Source: DATMER01 sp963844885 (GTDB lineage Bacteria; Acidobacteriota; Thermoanaerobaculia; Multivoradales; UBA5704). From it: a stretch of 64,000 nucleotides of DNA. The stretch covers positions 682,001-746,000 of the forward strand of contig CAWJQA010000006.1 of the NCBI GenBank assembly GCA_963844885.1, in the 5' to 3' direction. The notes beneath the pieces were generated by a model. That model was given only the letters and a program-made list of their open reading frames with translations, made no database searches and had not been told where the DNA came from. The position numbers and the translations under genes were made by a program. Below are positions 45,100 to 53,783 of the stretch, piece by piece (within the stretch, counting starts at the first letter, position 1; each line of letters opens with the position of its first letter).

Positions 45100-46026
45100 C
45101 TATTCCGACTCCTCCTGCTGCTGAGGATGCCGCGCCGTGTAGGCATCGACGTGCGACATCACATACCTTCCGACGAGGACGGCCAGGATCAGGGCGGCGG
45201 CGGCGGCGAGGGCGAGGCGGAGGCGGCGGCCGGGCTTCTCGCCTCCTTCGACATAGGGGCGCGGCAGGCGGGCGCTGCCGGAGCGCAGGATGCGGGCGGT
45301 CCAGATCCAGGCGCGGTGCTCGCGGCGGAGGTAGCGCGGCAGATTGGCGGCGTCGATCTTGAGCTCGTCGAGGATGCGCTGGGCCTCGTCCTTCTCGCCG
45401 CGCGCGAGCAACAGGCGGGCGAGGCGGACCTGGGCTTCGATGACGGTCCGGCGGTCCAGAACCTGCCGCAGCACCTGCTCGGCGCGCTCCTTCTGGCCGC
45501 TCTCGTCGAGGCAGCGGCCGAGTTGCATCATGGCGCGGCCGAGGTAGGCGTCGGGCGTGGCCTTGACCAGCTCGTCGAGGAGGGGGACGGCTTCCGCGAA
45601 GCGGCCCTGCATCTGCCAGGTCTGGGCGAGGCCGAAGTTGACATCTTCGATGCCCGCGCCGTTCTCCCTCGCCTCCAGGAAGTGCTTCTCGGCCTGCTTG
45701 TACTTGCCCAGGACGAGCAGTTCGTCCCCCGCTTCGGCAAGGACGGCCGGACCACGCCAATGGGCGAGCTGGACGTTCAGCGCCCGGAGCCGGCGGCGCG
45801 CCTGGAGCCGGCGCGCCGAGGCCGGCGACAGGGAACTGGCCCGTCCGCCCAGCCAGCCGCTCCGCACGACCACGAAGTAGGCGACGGCACCGATCCCCGG
45901 AAACATCAGGATGATCCAGATCCAGTACCAGTCCGCACCGACGCGGACCACGTCCACGACCGCGACCAGGACGAGGATCCAACGAAGATAGCCGAAAATG
46001 CCCAGGCCGAACAGGAGTTCACCCAT
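45100..46026 (-). CDS. Membrane-anchored TPR protein
   Basis: 308 residues. Two N-terminal membrane segments (LRWILVLVAVVDVVRVGADW, IILMFPGIGAVAYFVVV) resemble PLD-N-type anchors. A TPR region follows (LLVLGKYKQAEKHFLEAREN, ALQTWQMQGRFAEAVPLL-like pairs, GEKDEAQRILDEL), then a C-terminal membrane segment (LALAAAAALILAVLVGRYVM) with a short Glu/Gln-rich end. It probably scaffolds a complex at the inner membrane. The partner is unknown. The next gene upstream is the glutaredoxin-like gene, 93 bp away. Confidence 0.8.
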   Translation of the reverse strand: MGELLFGLGIFGYLRWILVLVAVVDVVRVGADWYWIWIILMFPGIGAVAYFVVVRSGWLGGRASSLSPASARRLQARRRLRALNVQLAHWRGPAVLAEAGDELLVLGKYKQAEKHFLEARENGAGIEDVNFGLAQTWQMQGRFAEAVPLLDELVKATPDAYLGRAMMQLGRCLDESGQKERAEQVLRQVLDRRTVIEAQVRLARLLLARGEKDEAQRILDELKIDAANLPRYLRREHRAWIWTARILRSGSARLPRPYVEGGEKPGRRLRLALAAAAALILAVLVGRYVMSHVDAYTARHPQQQEESE

Positions 46027-46119
46027 GAAAGGCTCCCGAGAAGAGAACGCTGTAAGATCGAACGGCCGAGCGATTCTACCACCCGCGCATCTGTGAGTGC
46101 CGGCCCGGGCCGGTCCATT

Positions 46120-46386
46120 TCAGAGACGGCGGCGGACGATCCGGTCGAGGGATCGGCGGTCGAGGCGGATCTTGGCGACAGGCAAGCCGTCCCGTAGAAG
46201 GACCGGAACGATATCGGTGAAGCGTTCGCGCAAGGCGGGCTCGGCGTCGATGTTGCGGAGCGAGTAGGAAAGGCCGAGAGAAGGGAGAACATCGTCGAGG
46301 AGACCGGCCATCTCGTCGCAGAGATGGCAGCCGTCGCGGGTCACGAGCTCGTAGCGGGCCTGGAGGACGGAGCGGCGGAAGAGCAC
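46120..46386 (-). CDS. Glutaredoxin-family (DUF836) thiol protein
   Basis: 88 residues. The fold starts YELVTRDGCHLCDEMAGLLD with the redox motif CHLC, then YSLRNIDAEPALRERFTDIV with the cis-Pro region VPVLLRDG. This is the short glutaredoxin-like DUF836 class. ATG 46386 lies just before a repeat. It would reduce disulfides or mixed glutathione-type bonds in the cytoplasm. Confidence 0.82.
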   Translation of the reverse strand: MLFRRSVLQARYELVTRDGCHLCDEMAGLLDDVLPSLGLSYSLRNIDAEPALRERFTDIVPVLLRDGLPVAKIRLDRRSLDRIVRRRL

Positions 46387-46403
46387 GTCGGGAAGAATAT
46401 CGC

Positions 46404-46460
46404 TTGTAGGGGCAGGCCTTGTGCCTGCCCGGGGGCAACCACAAGAGTTGCTCCTACAAG
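46404..46460. repeat. Three-way-junction palindromic repeat
   Basis: Outer TTGTAGG (46404-46410) pairs with CCTACAA (46453-46459); inside are GGGCAGGC/GCCTGCCC around CTTGT, and GCAAC/GTTGC around CACAAGA. I recall similar TGTAGGGGCAGGC-type elements scattered in many environmental genomes. It is followed by the CT-rich repeat also seen at 54738-54788. Confidence 0.7.
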
Positions 46461-46518
46461 GGCGAAAGGGGCGGCTCCCTCTCCCCCGGTACCGAGGGAG
46501 AGGGGGAATGGGAATCGA

Positions 46519-47319
46519 TCAAAGATCCTGGACTTCGCGGAACCGCGCCGAGCGGACCATGTCGCCGACCACGTCGGCGATGCGGCCGTCGTTGAGGCGG
46601 CGGAGATCCTGGGCCCAGTCCTCTTCATCGACATCGTCCGAGCTCAGGTCCAGGAGGTTCTCGTAGAGGGCCTCGAGGCGCTGCCGGTTGGTGACCTGCC
46701 GGTCGTAGATGCGGATGCGGCTCTCCTCGCTGCGGGCCATCTCCTGGGCGATCTGGACCACGGTCGAGTAGCCGCCGCGCCGGATGCGGTCGGCGTAGCC
46801 ACGGCCGCCCTGCTCGTCCATGTCGCGCATCAGGATGGCCTGATAGAGCGTGTTCGTGATCTCCCACGCCCAGTCGTTACTGTAGCCGCCGCCCTGGCTG
46901 CCGCGGGCGGGCGCTTCCTCCTCCTCCGCTTCGACCCGGATCGTCACCGAGCCTTCGAGCCGGCCACGGACCTCCTCCAGGATGCGATAGCCGATGTTCT
47001 CGGACCGGCCCCCGGCGACGGCCTCGATGGTCGCGTTGGCGTTCTCGACGCTCGCCCGGGTGATCTTGACGGCGCCGCCGTTGGGCTGGCCTTCCCAGTA
47101 CTCGGTCTGCGGATAGTAGGTCCGGCCCTTGGCCTCCACGCTCATGATCAGACGCACCTCGTCGCCCTCGGACAGCGTGATCGTGCCGCCGGGTCCGACC
47201 GTCTCGATGATCTCGCCGGATTCGACGTCTTTCACCTGGATCTGCTGCGCCACGATCGTCAAGGGGGCGAGCAACGCCAGGCCACACGCGAAGCTCAACA
47301 CCCGATTTCTCATCTTCAT
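46519..47319 (-). CDS. Secreted protein of unknown function
   Basis: 266 residues. ATG 47319 (GGAGACAACC upstream) begins a signal peptide (VLSFACGLALLAPLTIVAQQ). The N-terminal half is beta-rich with a bacterial Ig-like look (GTITLSEGDEVRLIMSVEAK); the C-terminal half is helical and charged (YSTVVQIAQEMARSEESRIR, DWAQDLRRLNDGRIADVVGD) and might bind DNA or a partner by helices. No family name. It is followed by palindromic repeats. Confidence 0.7.
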   Translation of the reverse strand: MKMRNRVLSFACGLALLAPLTIVAQQIQVKDVESGEIIETVGPGGTITLSEGDEVRLIMSVEAKGRTYYPQTEYWEGQPNGGAVKITRASVENANATIEAVAGGRSENIGYRILEEVRGRLEGSVTIRVEAEEEEAPARGSQGGGYSNDWAWEITNTLYQAILMRDMDEQGGRGYADRIRRGGYSTVVQIAQEMARSEESRIRIYDRQVTNRQRLEALYENLLDLSSDDVDEEDWAQDLRRLNDGRIADVVGDMVRSARFREVQDL

Positions 47320-47442
47320 GGTTGTCTCCTTGGATTCAACTCCGTCGTCACCCATCTGCTCAGCAGATCTCTAATGCAAGGCGGAAGCCACCATGGCTCC
47401 CGGAGGAGAGGCATTCCAAACAACGTCCTCCTGAGAGGACGA

Positions 47443-48984
47443 TTATTCCCACTCGATCGTCGCCGGGGGCTTGCTGGTCACATCATACACGACGCGGTTG
47501 ACGCCTTTGACCTCGTTGACGATGCGGTTGGCGACCCGGCCCAGCAGCTCGTAGGGCAGGGGGCTCCAGTCGGCGGTCATGAAGTCCTGGGTCTCGACGG
47601 CGCGCAGGGCGATGACGCTTTCGTAGGTGCGGTAGTCGCCCATCACGCCCACGCTCTTGACGGGGAGGAGCACCGCGAAGGCCTGGCTGACCTTGTCGTA
47701 CCAGCCGCTCTCGCGCAGCTCCTGGATGAAGATGGCGTCGGCGTCCTGGAGGAGCCGCACCCGCTGCTCGGTGACCTCGCCCAGGATGCGCACGGCCAGG
47801 CCCGGACCCGGGAACGGGTGGCGGCCGATGAGCTGCTCCGGCAGGCCCAGCTCGCGGCCGAGCTGGCGGACCTCGTCCTTGAACAGGAAGCGCAGCGGCT
47901 CGACCAGCTCGAAGCCCAGCTCCTTGGGCAGGCCGCCGACGTTGTGGTGGGTCTTGATGACCGCCGAGGGGCCTTTCACGGAGGTCGACTCGATGACGTC
48001 CGGATAGAGGGTGCCCTGCGCCAGGTATTGGATGCCTTGCAGCCGGCGGGCTTCGTCCTTGAACACATCGATGAACACGCGGCCGATGGTCTTGCGCTTG
48101 AGCTCCGGCTCCTCGATCCCCGCCAGCTCCTCGAGGAAGCGCGCGCGCGCGTCCACCGCGACGATCGGAATGCCCAGGCCGTCGCGCAGGCTGTGGACGA
48201 CCTGGATCGCTTCGTCCTTGCGCAGGACGCCGTTGTCCACGAAGACGGCGGTCGAGCGCTCGCCGACGGCGCGGGTGAGGAGGGCGGCGACGACCGAGGA
48301 GTCGACGCCGCCGGAGAGCGCGCAGAGGATCCTCCCCTCCCCCACTCTTTCGCGGACGGTGCTGACGGCCTCTTCGAGGTACGAGGCCATGCGCCAGTCG
48401 CCGCGGGCGCCGCAGACGCCATAGAGGAAGTTGCGCAGCAGCTCGCCGCCGTTGACGGTGTGGGAGACCTCGGGATGGAACTGGATGCCGTACAGGCGGC
48501 GGCGCGCGTCCTCGAAAGCCACGATCGGCGCGTTGGTGGTGCGCGCCGAGACCCGGAAGCCCGGCGGCACGCCACAAACGCGGTCGCCGTGACTCATCCA
48601 GACGGTCTCGGTGGACGAAAGCCCGTCGAACAGGCGGCCCGGCTCGACGACCGAGACGTCGGCACGGCCATACTCGCGATGGCTGGAGCCCTCGACGCTG
48701 CCGCCCAGCCGGTCAGCCATGACGTACATGCCGTAGCAGATGCCAAGCACCGGGATGCCCAGCCCGAACAGCTCGGCCGGCGCGTTGGGCGCCCCGTTCT
48801 CGTAGATGCTCTGCGGACCACCCGAGAGGATGATGCCGAGGGGCTGACGCCGCCGGATCTCATTGAGGGGGAGGTCGAACGGATGGACCTCGCAGTAGAC
48901 CCGGTTCTCGCGCACGCGGCGGGCGATGAGCTGGGTGAACTGGCTGCCGAAGTCGAGGATGAGGACGGTCTGGTGGTCGGTCAT
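47443..48984 (-). CDS. guaA: GMP synthase (glutamine-hydrolysing)
   Basis: 513 residues, full length. The class I glutaminase domain has ILDFGSQFTQLIARRVREN, GICYGM with the catalytic Cys near residue 82, and YGIQFHPEVSHT with His-Glu. The ATP-pyrophosphatase domain has the P-loop LCALSGGVDSSVVAALL, and the dimer domain ends VVYDVTSKPPATIEWE. It converts XMP to GMP. It is the last gene of a tightly packed minus-strand operon and its ATG overlaps the gpsA stop. Confidence 0.97.
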   Translation of the reverse strand: MTDHQTVLILDFGSQFTQLIARRVRENRVYCEVHPFDLPLNEIRRRQPLGIILSGGPQSIYENGAPNAPAELFGLGIPVLGICYGMYVMADRLGGSVEGSSHREYGRADVSVVEPGRLFDGLSSTETVWMSHGDRVCGVPPGFRVSARTTNAPIVAFEDARRRLYGIQFHPEVSHTVNGGELLRNFLYGVCGARGDWRMASYLEEAVSTVRERVGEGRILCALSGGVDSSVVAALLTRAVGERSTAVFVDNGVLRKDEAIQVVHSLRDGLGIPIVAVDARARFLEELAGIEEPELKRKTIGRVFIDVFKDEARRLQGIQYLAQGTLYPDVIESTSVKGPSAVIKTHHNVGGLPKELGFELVEPLRFLFKDEVRQLGRELGLPEQLIGRHPFPGPGLAVRILGEVTEQRVRLLQDADAIFIQELRESGWYDKVSQAFAVLLPVKSVGVMGDYRTYESVIALRAVETQDFMTADWSPLPYELLGRVANRIVNEVKGVNRVVYDVTSKPPATIEWE

Positions 48985-50018
48985 AGCTCGCTTTCAGATT
49001 TCAATTCGCGCGTCATCAGCTCCTCGACGGCGCGGCGGGGGTCCTTGCCTTCGTACATGACGGCGGCCATCTGCTGGGTGATGGGCATCTCGACGCCTCG
49101 GACCGCGGCGAGCCGCGAGACGGCGAGCGAGTTGCGGATGCCTTCGGAGACCAGGTGGGTGCCGGAGGTGATCTGCTCCAGCGTCTTGCCTGCGGCCAGG
49201 TCCATGCCGGTCTTGCGGTTGCGCGAGAGGCCGCCGGTGCAGGTGAGCACGAGATCGCCGAGCCCGGCGAGGCCGGCGAAGGTGCGCGGCTGGCCGCCGT
49301 AGGCGATGCCGAGGCGGGTGATCTCGTGCAGGCCGCGGGTGATCAGGGCGGCCAGGGTGTTGTGCCCGAAGCCCAGGCCGCTGAGCGTGCCGGCGGCGAC
49401 GGCGATGACGTTCTTGACCGCGCCGCCGAGCTCGACGCCGGCCACGTCGGACGAGGAGTAGAGGCGCAGGTAGCGGGTGGCGAAGCACTCGCGGATCGCG
49501 GTGGCGTACTGCGCGTCGTCCGAGGCGATGACGGCCGCCGAAGGCATGTTGCGCGCCAGCTCCGCGGCGAAGGTGGGGCCGGAGAGGACGGCGAAGCGCA
49601 CCTCCCGCTCCGCGGTGCTCGCCGCGGTCCCTTCCTCGAAGGAGACCTGGCTCATGCGGGCCAGCGTCTCGATCTCGATCCCCTTGGTGCAGGAGATGAG
49701 CGAGATCCGGCGCTCCTTCGGCCACACCTGGAGGAGCTGGCGGAGAACCTCACGGAAGCCGTGGGAGGGGACGACGAGGAGGACGAATTCGCAGCCCACG
49801 AGCGCTTCGAGGTCCGAGGTGGGCTCCAGGAGAGGGGGCAGCTCGACGCCGGGCAGGTAGTCCGGGTTGGCGCGGTCCCGGGCCATGCGCTGCGCCAGCT
49901 CGGCGTCGCGCGCCCAGAGCTTGACGCGGTGACCGCCCGCGCCCGCGAAGTGGACGGCGAGCGCCGTCCCCCACGAGCCCGCGCCGAGGACCGCGATGTC
50001 TTTGGAGTCGCCGTTCAT
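48981..50018 (-). CDS. gpsA: Glycerol-3-phosphate dehydrogenase [NAD(P)+]
   Basis: 345 residues from ATG 50018. It has the N-terminal nucleotide motif VLGAGSWGTALAVHFAGAG, SCTKGIEIETLARMS, the catalytic-site segments LSGPTFAAELARNMPSAAV and GVELGGAVKNVIAVAAG with the Lys, and GLAGLGDLVLTCTG. It supplies sn-glycerol-3-phosphate for phospholipids; the gene upstream, plsY, uses that product directly. Overlaps on both sides are 4 nt, so the genes are co-translated. Confidence 0.96.
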   Translation of the reverse strand: MNGDSKDIAVLGAGSWGTALAVHFAGAGGHRVKLWARDAELAQRMARDRANPDYLPGVELPPLLEPTSDLEALVGCEFVLLVVPSHGFREVLRQLLQVWPKERRISLISCTKGIEIETLARMSQVSFEEGTAASTAEREVRFAVLSGPTFAAELARNMPSAAVIASDDAQYATAIRECFATRYLRLYSSSDVAGVELGGAVKNVIAVAAGTLSGLGFGHNTLAALITRGLHEITRLGIAYGGQPRTFAGLAGLGDLVLTCTGGLSRNRKTGMDLAAGKTLEQITSGTHLVSEGIRNSLAVSRLAAVRGVEMPITQQMAAVMYEGKDPRRAVEELMTRELKSESEL

Positions 50019-50638
50019 CCCGCTCTCCTCTCTCCCAGCCGGGGCTCGATCCCCTGGCGCAGGCGCTCCAGGTTCGTCCGGTGCTTCCAGGCGACGAACA
50101 GGCCGATGAGCGCTCCCGACAACAACAGCCAGGGGTCCGGATCTTCCCAGCCGAGCCGCTGCGAGACGAAGACGAACACCGGGAAGAGGGAGGCGGATAC
50201 GATGGAGCCGAGCGAGACGTAGCGCTTCCACGACACCACGGCCAGGAAGGCGATGAGGGTCATCATCATGGCCGGCGGCGCCAGCGCTCCCATGGCGCCC
50301 GCGGAGGTGGCCACCCCCTTGCCGCCGCGGAAGCCGAGCCAGACCGGATAGCAGTGGCCGAGCATGACGAAGAACGCCGCGGCGCCCTGGAGCGACGGCG
50401 GCGAGCCGAGCCGGCGCGCGATCACCACCGCGGCCACGCCCTTGGCCACGTCCAGGAGGAGCGCCCCGACGCCCGCCACCTTGCCCGCCGCCCGCATGGC
50501 GTTGGTGGCGCCGACGTTGCCGCTCCCGACCCGGCGCACGTCCTTGCGCGCGACCAGCTTGACGATCAGGAAGCTGAACGGAATCGATCCGATCAGGTAG
50601 GCCAGGACGACGATCCCGAGGATCAGGCGGGGGTTCAT
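50015..50638 (-). CDS. plsY: Acyl-phosphate:glycerol-3-phosphate acyltransferase
   Basis: 207 residues with five membrane segments. Signature motifs are IGSIPFSFLIVKL, GSGNVGATNAMRAAG, LGHCYPVWLGFRGGKGVATS and WKHRTNLERL. It transfers the acyl chain from acyl-phosphate to glycerol-3-phosphate, the first step of phospholipid synthesis. It lies between gpsA and thpR with 4-nt overlaps. Confidence 0.95.
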   Translation of the reverse strand: MNPRLILGIVVLAYLIGSIPFSFLIVKLVARKDVRRVGSGNVGATNAMRAAGKVAGVGALLLDVAKGVAAVVIARRLGSPPSLQGAAAFFVMLGHCYPVWLGFRGGKGVATSAGAMGALAPPAMMMTLIAFLAVVSWKRYVSLGSIVSASLFPVFVFVSQRLGWEDPDPWLLLSGALIGLFVAWKHRTNLERLRQGIEPRLGERRAG

Positions 50639-51204
50639 TCTTCCTCAGCCTCCAGAGGAAACGTTTCCACCACACTGTAGCGCGCGCCGCGCGGACTCAG
50701 CTTGCTCTCCATGAGCACGCCGCGGTCGACCCGGAACGGTGGTCCGATCTCGCCCGGGAAGGCCGCCGCGAATTTCTCCGCCGCGTCGCGCGGCCAGTTG
50801 GGGTCGCAGCGCGCCAGGGTGACGTGGGCCGTATAGGGACGGTCCTCGGGCTCGAAGCCGACGGTCTCCACCGCGGCGGCGACCGCGCCGGCCTGGACCG
50901 CCGCGAGCTCCTCCGGAGCCTCCATCCCCACCCAGGCGACGCGGGCCGGCCGCTTCGGCGGGAATGTGCCGCCGCCGGAGAGGCGCAGGGTCATGGGCGG
51001 GTGCCTCGCGAAGGCCTCGCGCAGCTTCGCGGAGAGGGCCGGCACGCGGTCGGCCGGGGTCTCCCCCAGGAAGAGGAGCGTCAGGTGGACCATCTTGAGA
51101 TCGACCCAGCGTGCCCGGGGGAGCCGGTCGCGCAGCGCGGCCACGCGGCGGGACAGCTCGCGCCGCACGGCCTCGGGGATCTCCAGGGCGACGAAGAGTC
51201 TCAT
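50635..51204 (-). CDS. thpR: RNA 2',3'-cyclic phosphodiesterase
   Basis: 189 residues from ATG 51204. The 2H phosphoesterase fold has MRLFVALEIPEAVRRELSRR and the two catalytic motifs HLTLLF and HVTLAR, with VDRGVLMESKLSPRGARYSV near the end. The family opens 2',3'-cyclic phosphate ends of RNA (LigT/ThpR). The start overlaps the cinA stop. The operon position next to cinA is common in bacteria. Confidence 0.92.
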   Translation of the reverse strand: MRLFVALEIPEAVRRELSRRVAALRDRLPRARWVDLKMVHLTLLFLGETPADRVPALSAKLREAFARHPPMTLRLSGGGTFPPKRPARVAWVGMEAPEELAAVQAGAVAAAVETVGFEPEDRPYTAHVTLARCDPNWPRDAAEKFAAAFPGEIGPPFRVDRGVLMESKLSPRGARYSVVETFPLEAEEE

Positions 51205-52442
51205 GATGCCAGCAGCATCCTCCGCAACAGGTCGAGCGCGAGCTGCGCCGACTGCGCCCGCACACGCTCGCGGTCGCCCGGGAAGCGGACCTTGCGGTGC
51301 TCCACCCGGCCGTCCGGCCCGGCCACGGCGATGTGGACGGTGCCGATCGGCTTGGCCTCGCTGCCGCCGCCGGGGCCGGCCACGCCGGTGATGCCCGCGC
51401 CCCAGTCGCTGTGGAAGACCCGGCGCACGCCTTCGGCCATGGCCCGGGCCACGGGCTCGGAGACGGCGCCGTGCTCGGCGAGCATCTCGGGAGGGACACC
51501 GAGCATCTGAGTCTTGAGCGCGTCGGTGTAGGTAACGGCCCCGCCGAGAAAGTAGTCGCTGCTGCCGGCCGCGCGGGTGATCCGTTCGGCGAGCAGGCCG
51601 CCGGTGCAGGACTCGGCCACGGTCAAGGTGGCGCCGGCCTTGCGCAGCAGCTCGCCGACCACGGACTCCAGGGTGTCCTCCTCGCGCGAGGCGAAGACGG
51701 CATCGCCGGCCAGCTCGCGGAGGCGGGCCGTCATGGCGTCGAGGCGCTTGCGCCGCGCCGCCTCCGGACCTTCGGCGGTGGCGCGGAGCCGGATCTCGCC
51801 GGGGCTCGCGAGGATGGTGATCCATTCGCGGCCGAATTCATCATAGGCGGGGGCGACCCGTTCTTCGACCACGGACTCGGGCAGGCAGGCGACCTTGAGG
51901 GTCACGGTCTCGCGTCCGACACCGCCGGAACGCTCGGCCAGCCACGGAATCAGGGCGGACTCGATCATGCCGTCGAGCTCGAAAGGGACGCCGGGGAAGA
52001 GAAAGAGCGTGGAGCCTTCGGTGTCGATCCGCATGCCGGGCGCGGTGCCGCGGGCATTGGGGATGAGGACGGCACCCTCGACCACCTCGGCCTGCTTGCG
52101 GTTGACCGCCGGCATGACACGGCCGTGCTCGCGGAAGCGGCGCTCGATCCCGGCGAGCACGTCGTCATCAAAGCGGAGCCCGCGGCCGAGGGCCATCGCC
52201 ACGGCCTCGCGGGTGACGTCGTCCGCGGTGGGCCCGAGACCGCCGGTCACCAGGACCACGTCGTGGCGGGAGAGGAGCGAGCTCAGCTCGCCGGCCATCT
52301 CCTCCACCGAGTCGCCCACCACGCCCTTGCGGCGCAGCTCGACGCCGTAGCGCTCGAGGACGCCGGTGAGCCGGAGGGAGTTGGTGTCGAGGCGGTCGGT
52401 GCCGAGAAGCTCGGAGCCGACGGCGAGGATGGCGGCCTTCAT
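51201..52442 (-). CDS. cinA: CinA-family nicotinamide-nucleotide amidase / competence-damage protein
   Basis: 413 residues from ATG 52442. The N-terminal MoCF-like domain begins AAILAVGSELLGTDRLDTNS and has VTGGLGPTADDVTREAVAMA; the C-terminal CinA domain has TVAESCTGGLLAERITRAAG and GVAGPGGGSEAKPIGTVHIA. It deamidates NMN and may hydrolyse ADP-ribose through the N-terminal part. Both domains look complete. No strong RBS precedes it; it probably depends on the upstream phosphorylase message, 29 nt away. Confidence 0.94.
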   Translation of the reverse strand: MKAAILAVGSELLGTDRLDTNSLRLTGVLERYGVELRRKGVVGDSVEEMAGELSSLLSRHDVVLVTGGLGPTADDVTREAVAMALGRGLRFDDDVLAGIERRFREHGRVMPAVNRKQAEVVEGAVLIPNARGTAPGMRIDTEGSTLFLFPGVPFELDGMIESALIPWLAERSGGVGRETVTLKVACLPESVVEERVAPAYDEFGREWITILASPGEIRLRATAEGPEAARRKRLDAMTARLRELAGDAVFASREEDTLESVVGELLRKAGATLTVAESCTGGLLAERITRAAGSSDYFLGGAVTYTDALKTQMLGVPPEMLAEHGAVSEPVARAMAEGVRRVFHSDWGAGITGVAGPGGGSEAKPIGTVHIAVAGPDGRVEHRKVRFPGDRERVRAQSAQLALDLLRRMLLAS

Positions 52443-52471
52443 GGCCGGGGATGATATCCCAGAGGGTGCCG

Positions 52472-53764
52472 CTACCCCACCCGCTCCGCAATCAGCGGTG
52501 GCAGCACAGGCGCCGTGCCGTGCTCCCCCACTTCGAAGCATTCCGCGAAGCTCCGCACGAGCCGCTCGTCATCGCGCCGCAGGTAGAGCCGGCCGAGCTC
52601 GTCTCCCGCGCGCACCTCGTCGCCGAGGCGGGCCTCCATCAGCAGGGAGACTCCGTGGTCGATCTCCGAGTCCGGCCGGATGCGGCCGGTGCCGGCCTCG
52701 ATCAGGAGCATCCCGAGCTGGCGGGTGTCGACGCGGGCGAGACGGCCGGATCTCCCGGCGAGAACCGGCCGCTCCACCGGGGCCAGGTCCAGCCGGGGAG
52801 ACCGGATCCAGGCGGGATCGGCGCCTTGGAGGACAGCCCACCGGTCGAAACGCTCGCGGGCGCGGCCGGAGGCGATCGCGCCTTCCAGGCCGGCACGGGT
52901 CAGGGGCTGGCCAACCATCCGCGAGACCTCCTCGGCGAGCCGCAAGGTCACCTCCATGAGATCGGCCGGGCCGCTGCCTCCCAGGCACTCCAGCCCTTCC
53001 TTGACCTCGGCGGCGTTGCCGCACCAGCGGCCGAGCGGCTGGTTCATGTCCGTGATCAGCGCCGAGACCTTCGTGCCGAGCGCCTGGCCGGTATCGACCA
53101 GCATCCGGGCGAGGGCCCGCGCCTGGTCCGGCTCCGGCAGGAAGGCGCCGTTGCCCACCTTGACGTCGAAGACCACCGCCGCCGCTCCCATGGCCAGCTT
53201 CTTGGAGAGGATGCTCGCCGTGATCAGCGGGATCGAATCGACGGTCGCCGTGACATCGCGCAGGGCGTAAAGGCGCCGGTCGGCCGGCGCGACCCGGCCG
53301 GTGGCGCCGCCGAAGGCGACGCCGCAGCGGGCGAGGAGGTCGAGGCAGCCGCGCCGGTCCAGGTCCAGATCCATCCCCGGGATCGACTCCAGCTTGTCCA
53401 TGGTGCCGCCGGAGTGCCCGAGGCCGCGGCCGGCGAGCATCGAGACCGGCAGGCCGCAGCTCGCCAGCAGGAACGGGAGGACCAGCGAGGTCTTGTCGCC
53501 GATCCCGCCGGTCGAGTGCTTGTCGCAGAGATTCGGCACCTCTCTGGAGAGGTGCCATTGCTCGCCGGACTCCAGCATGCCGAGCGTGAGCGCCCGGGTC
53601 TCCCCCACGTCGAGACCGCGGATCGCCGCCGCCATGAGGAAGGCGGCGAGCTGACCCTCGCTCCACGAGCCGTCCGTGGCGCCGCGGACGACCTCGCGGA
53701 TCTCCTCCTCGGTGAGCCGCACCCCGGCCCGTTTCCGTTCCAGGATGCGGTACGGGAGGATCAA
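52472..53764 (-). CDS. deoA: Pyrimidine-nucleoside / thymidine phosphorylase
   Basis: 430 residues. Family signature KHSTGGIGDKTSLVLPFLLA, with GRGLGHSGGTMDKLESIPGM and KKLAMGAAAVVFDVKVGNGA, is that of DeoA/Pdp enzymes. They split thymidine or uridine with phosphate. The N-terminus reads MILPYRILERKRAGVRLTEE. Whether it prefers thymidine only or all pyrimidine nucleosides cannot be seen. It follows the YfgM-like gene after 19 nt and precedes cinA. Confidence 0.93.
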   Translation of the reverse strand: MILPYRILERKRAGVRLTEEEIREVVRGATDGSWSEGQLAAFLMAAAIRGLDVGETRALTLGMLESGEQWHLSREVPNLCDKHSTGGIGDKTSLVLPFLLASCGLPVSMLAGRGLGHSGGTMDKLESIPGMDLDLDRRGCLDLLARCGVAFGGATGRVAPADRRLYALRDVTATVDSIPLITASILSKKLAMGAAAVVFDVKVGNGAFLPEPDQARALARMLVDTGQALGTKVSALITDMNQPLGRWCGNAAEVKEGLECLGGSGPADLMEVTLRLAEEVSRMVGQPLTRAGLEGAIASGRARERFDRWAVLQGADPAWIRSPRLDLAPVERPVLAGRSGRLARVDTRQLGMLLIEAGTGRIRPDSEIDHGVSLLMEARLGDEVRAGDELGRLYLRRDDERLVRSFAECFEVGEHGTAPVLPPLIAERVG

Positions 53765-53783
53765 ACGGTCTCGCCTCCGCCGC

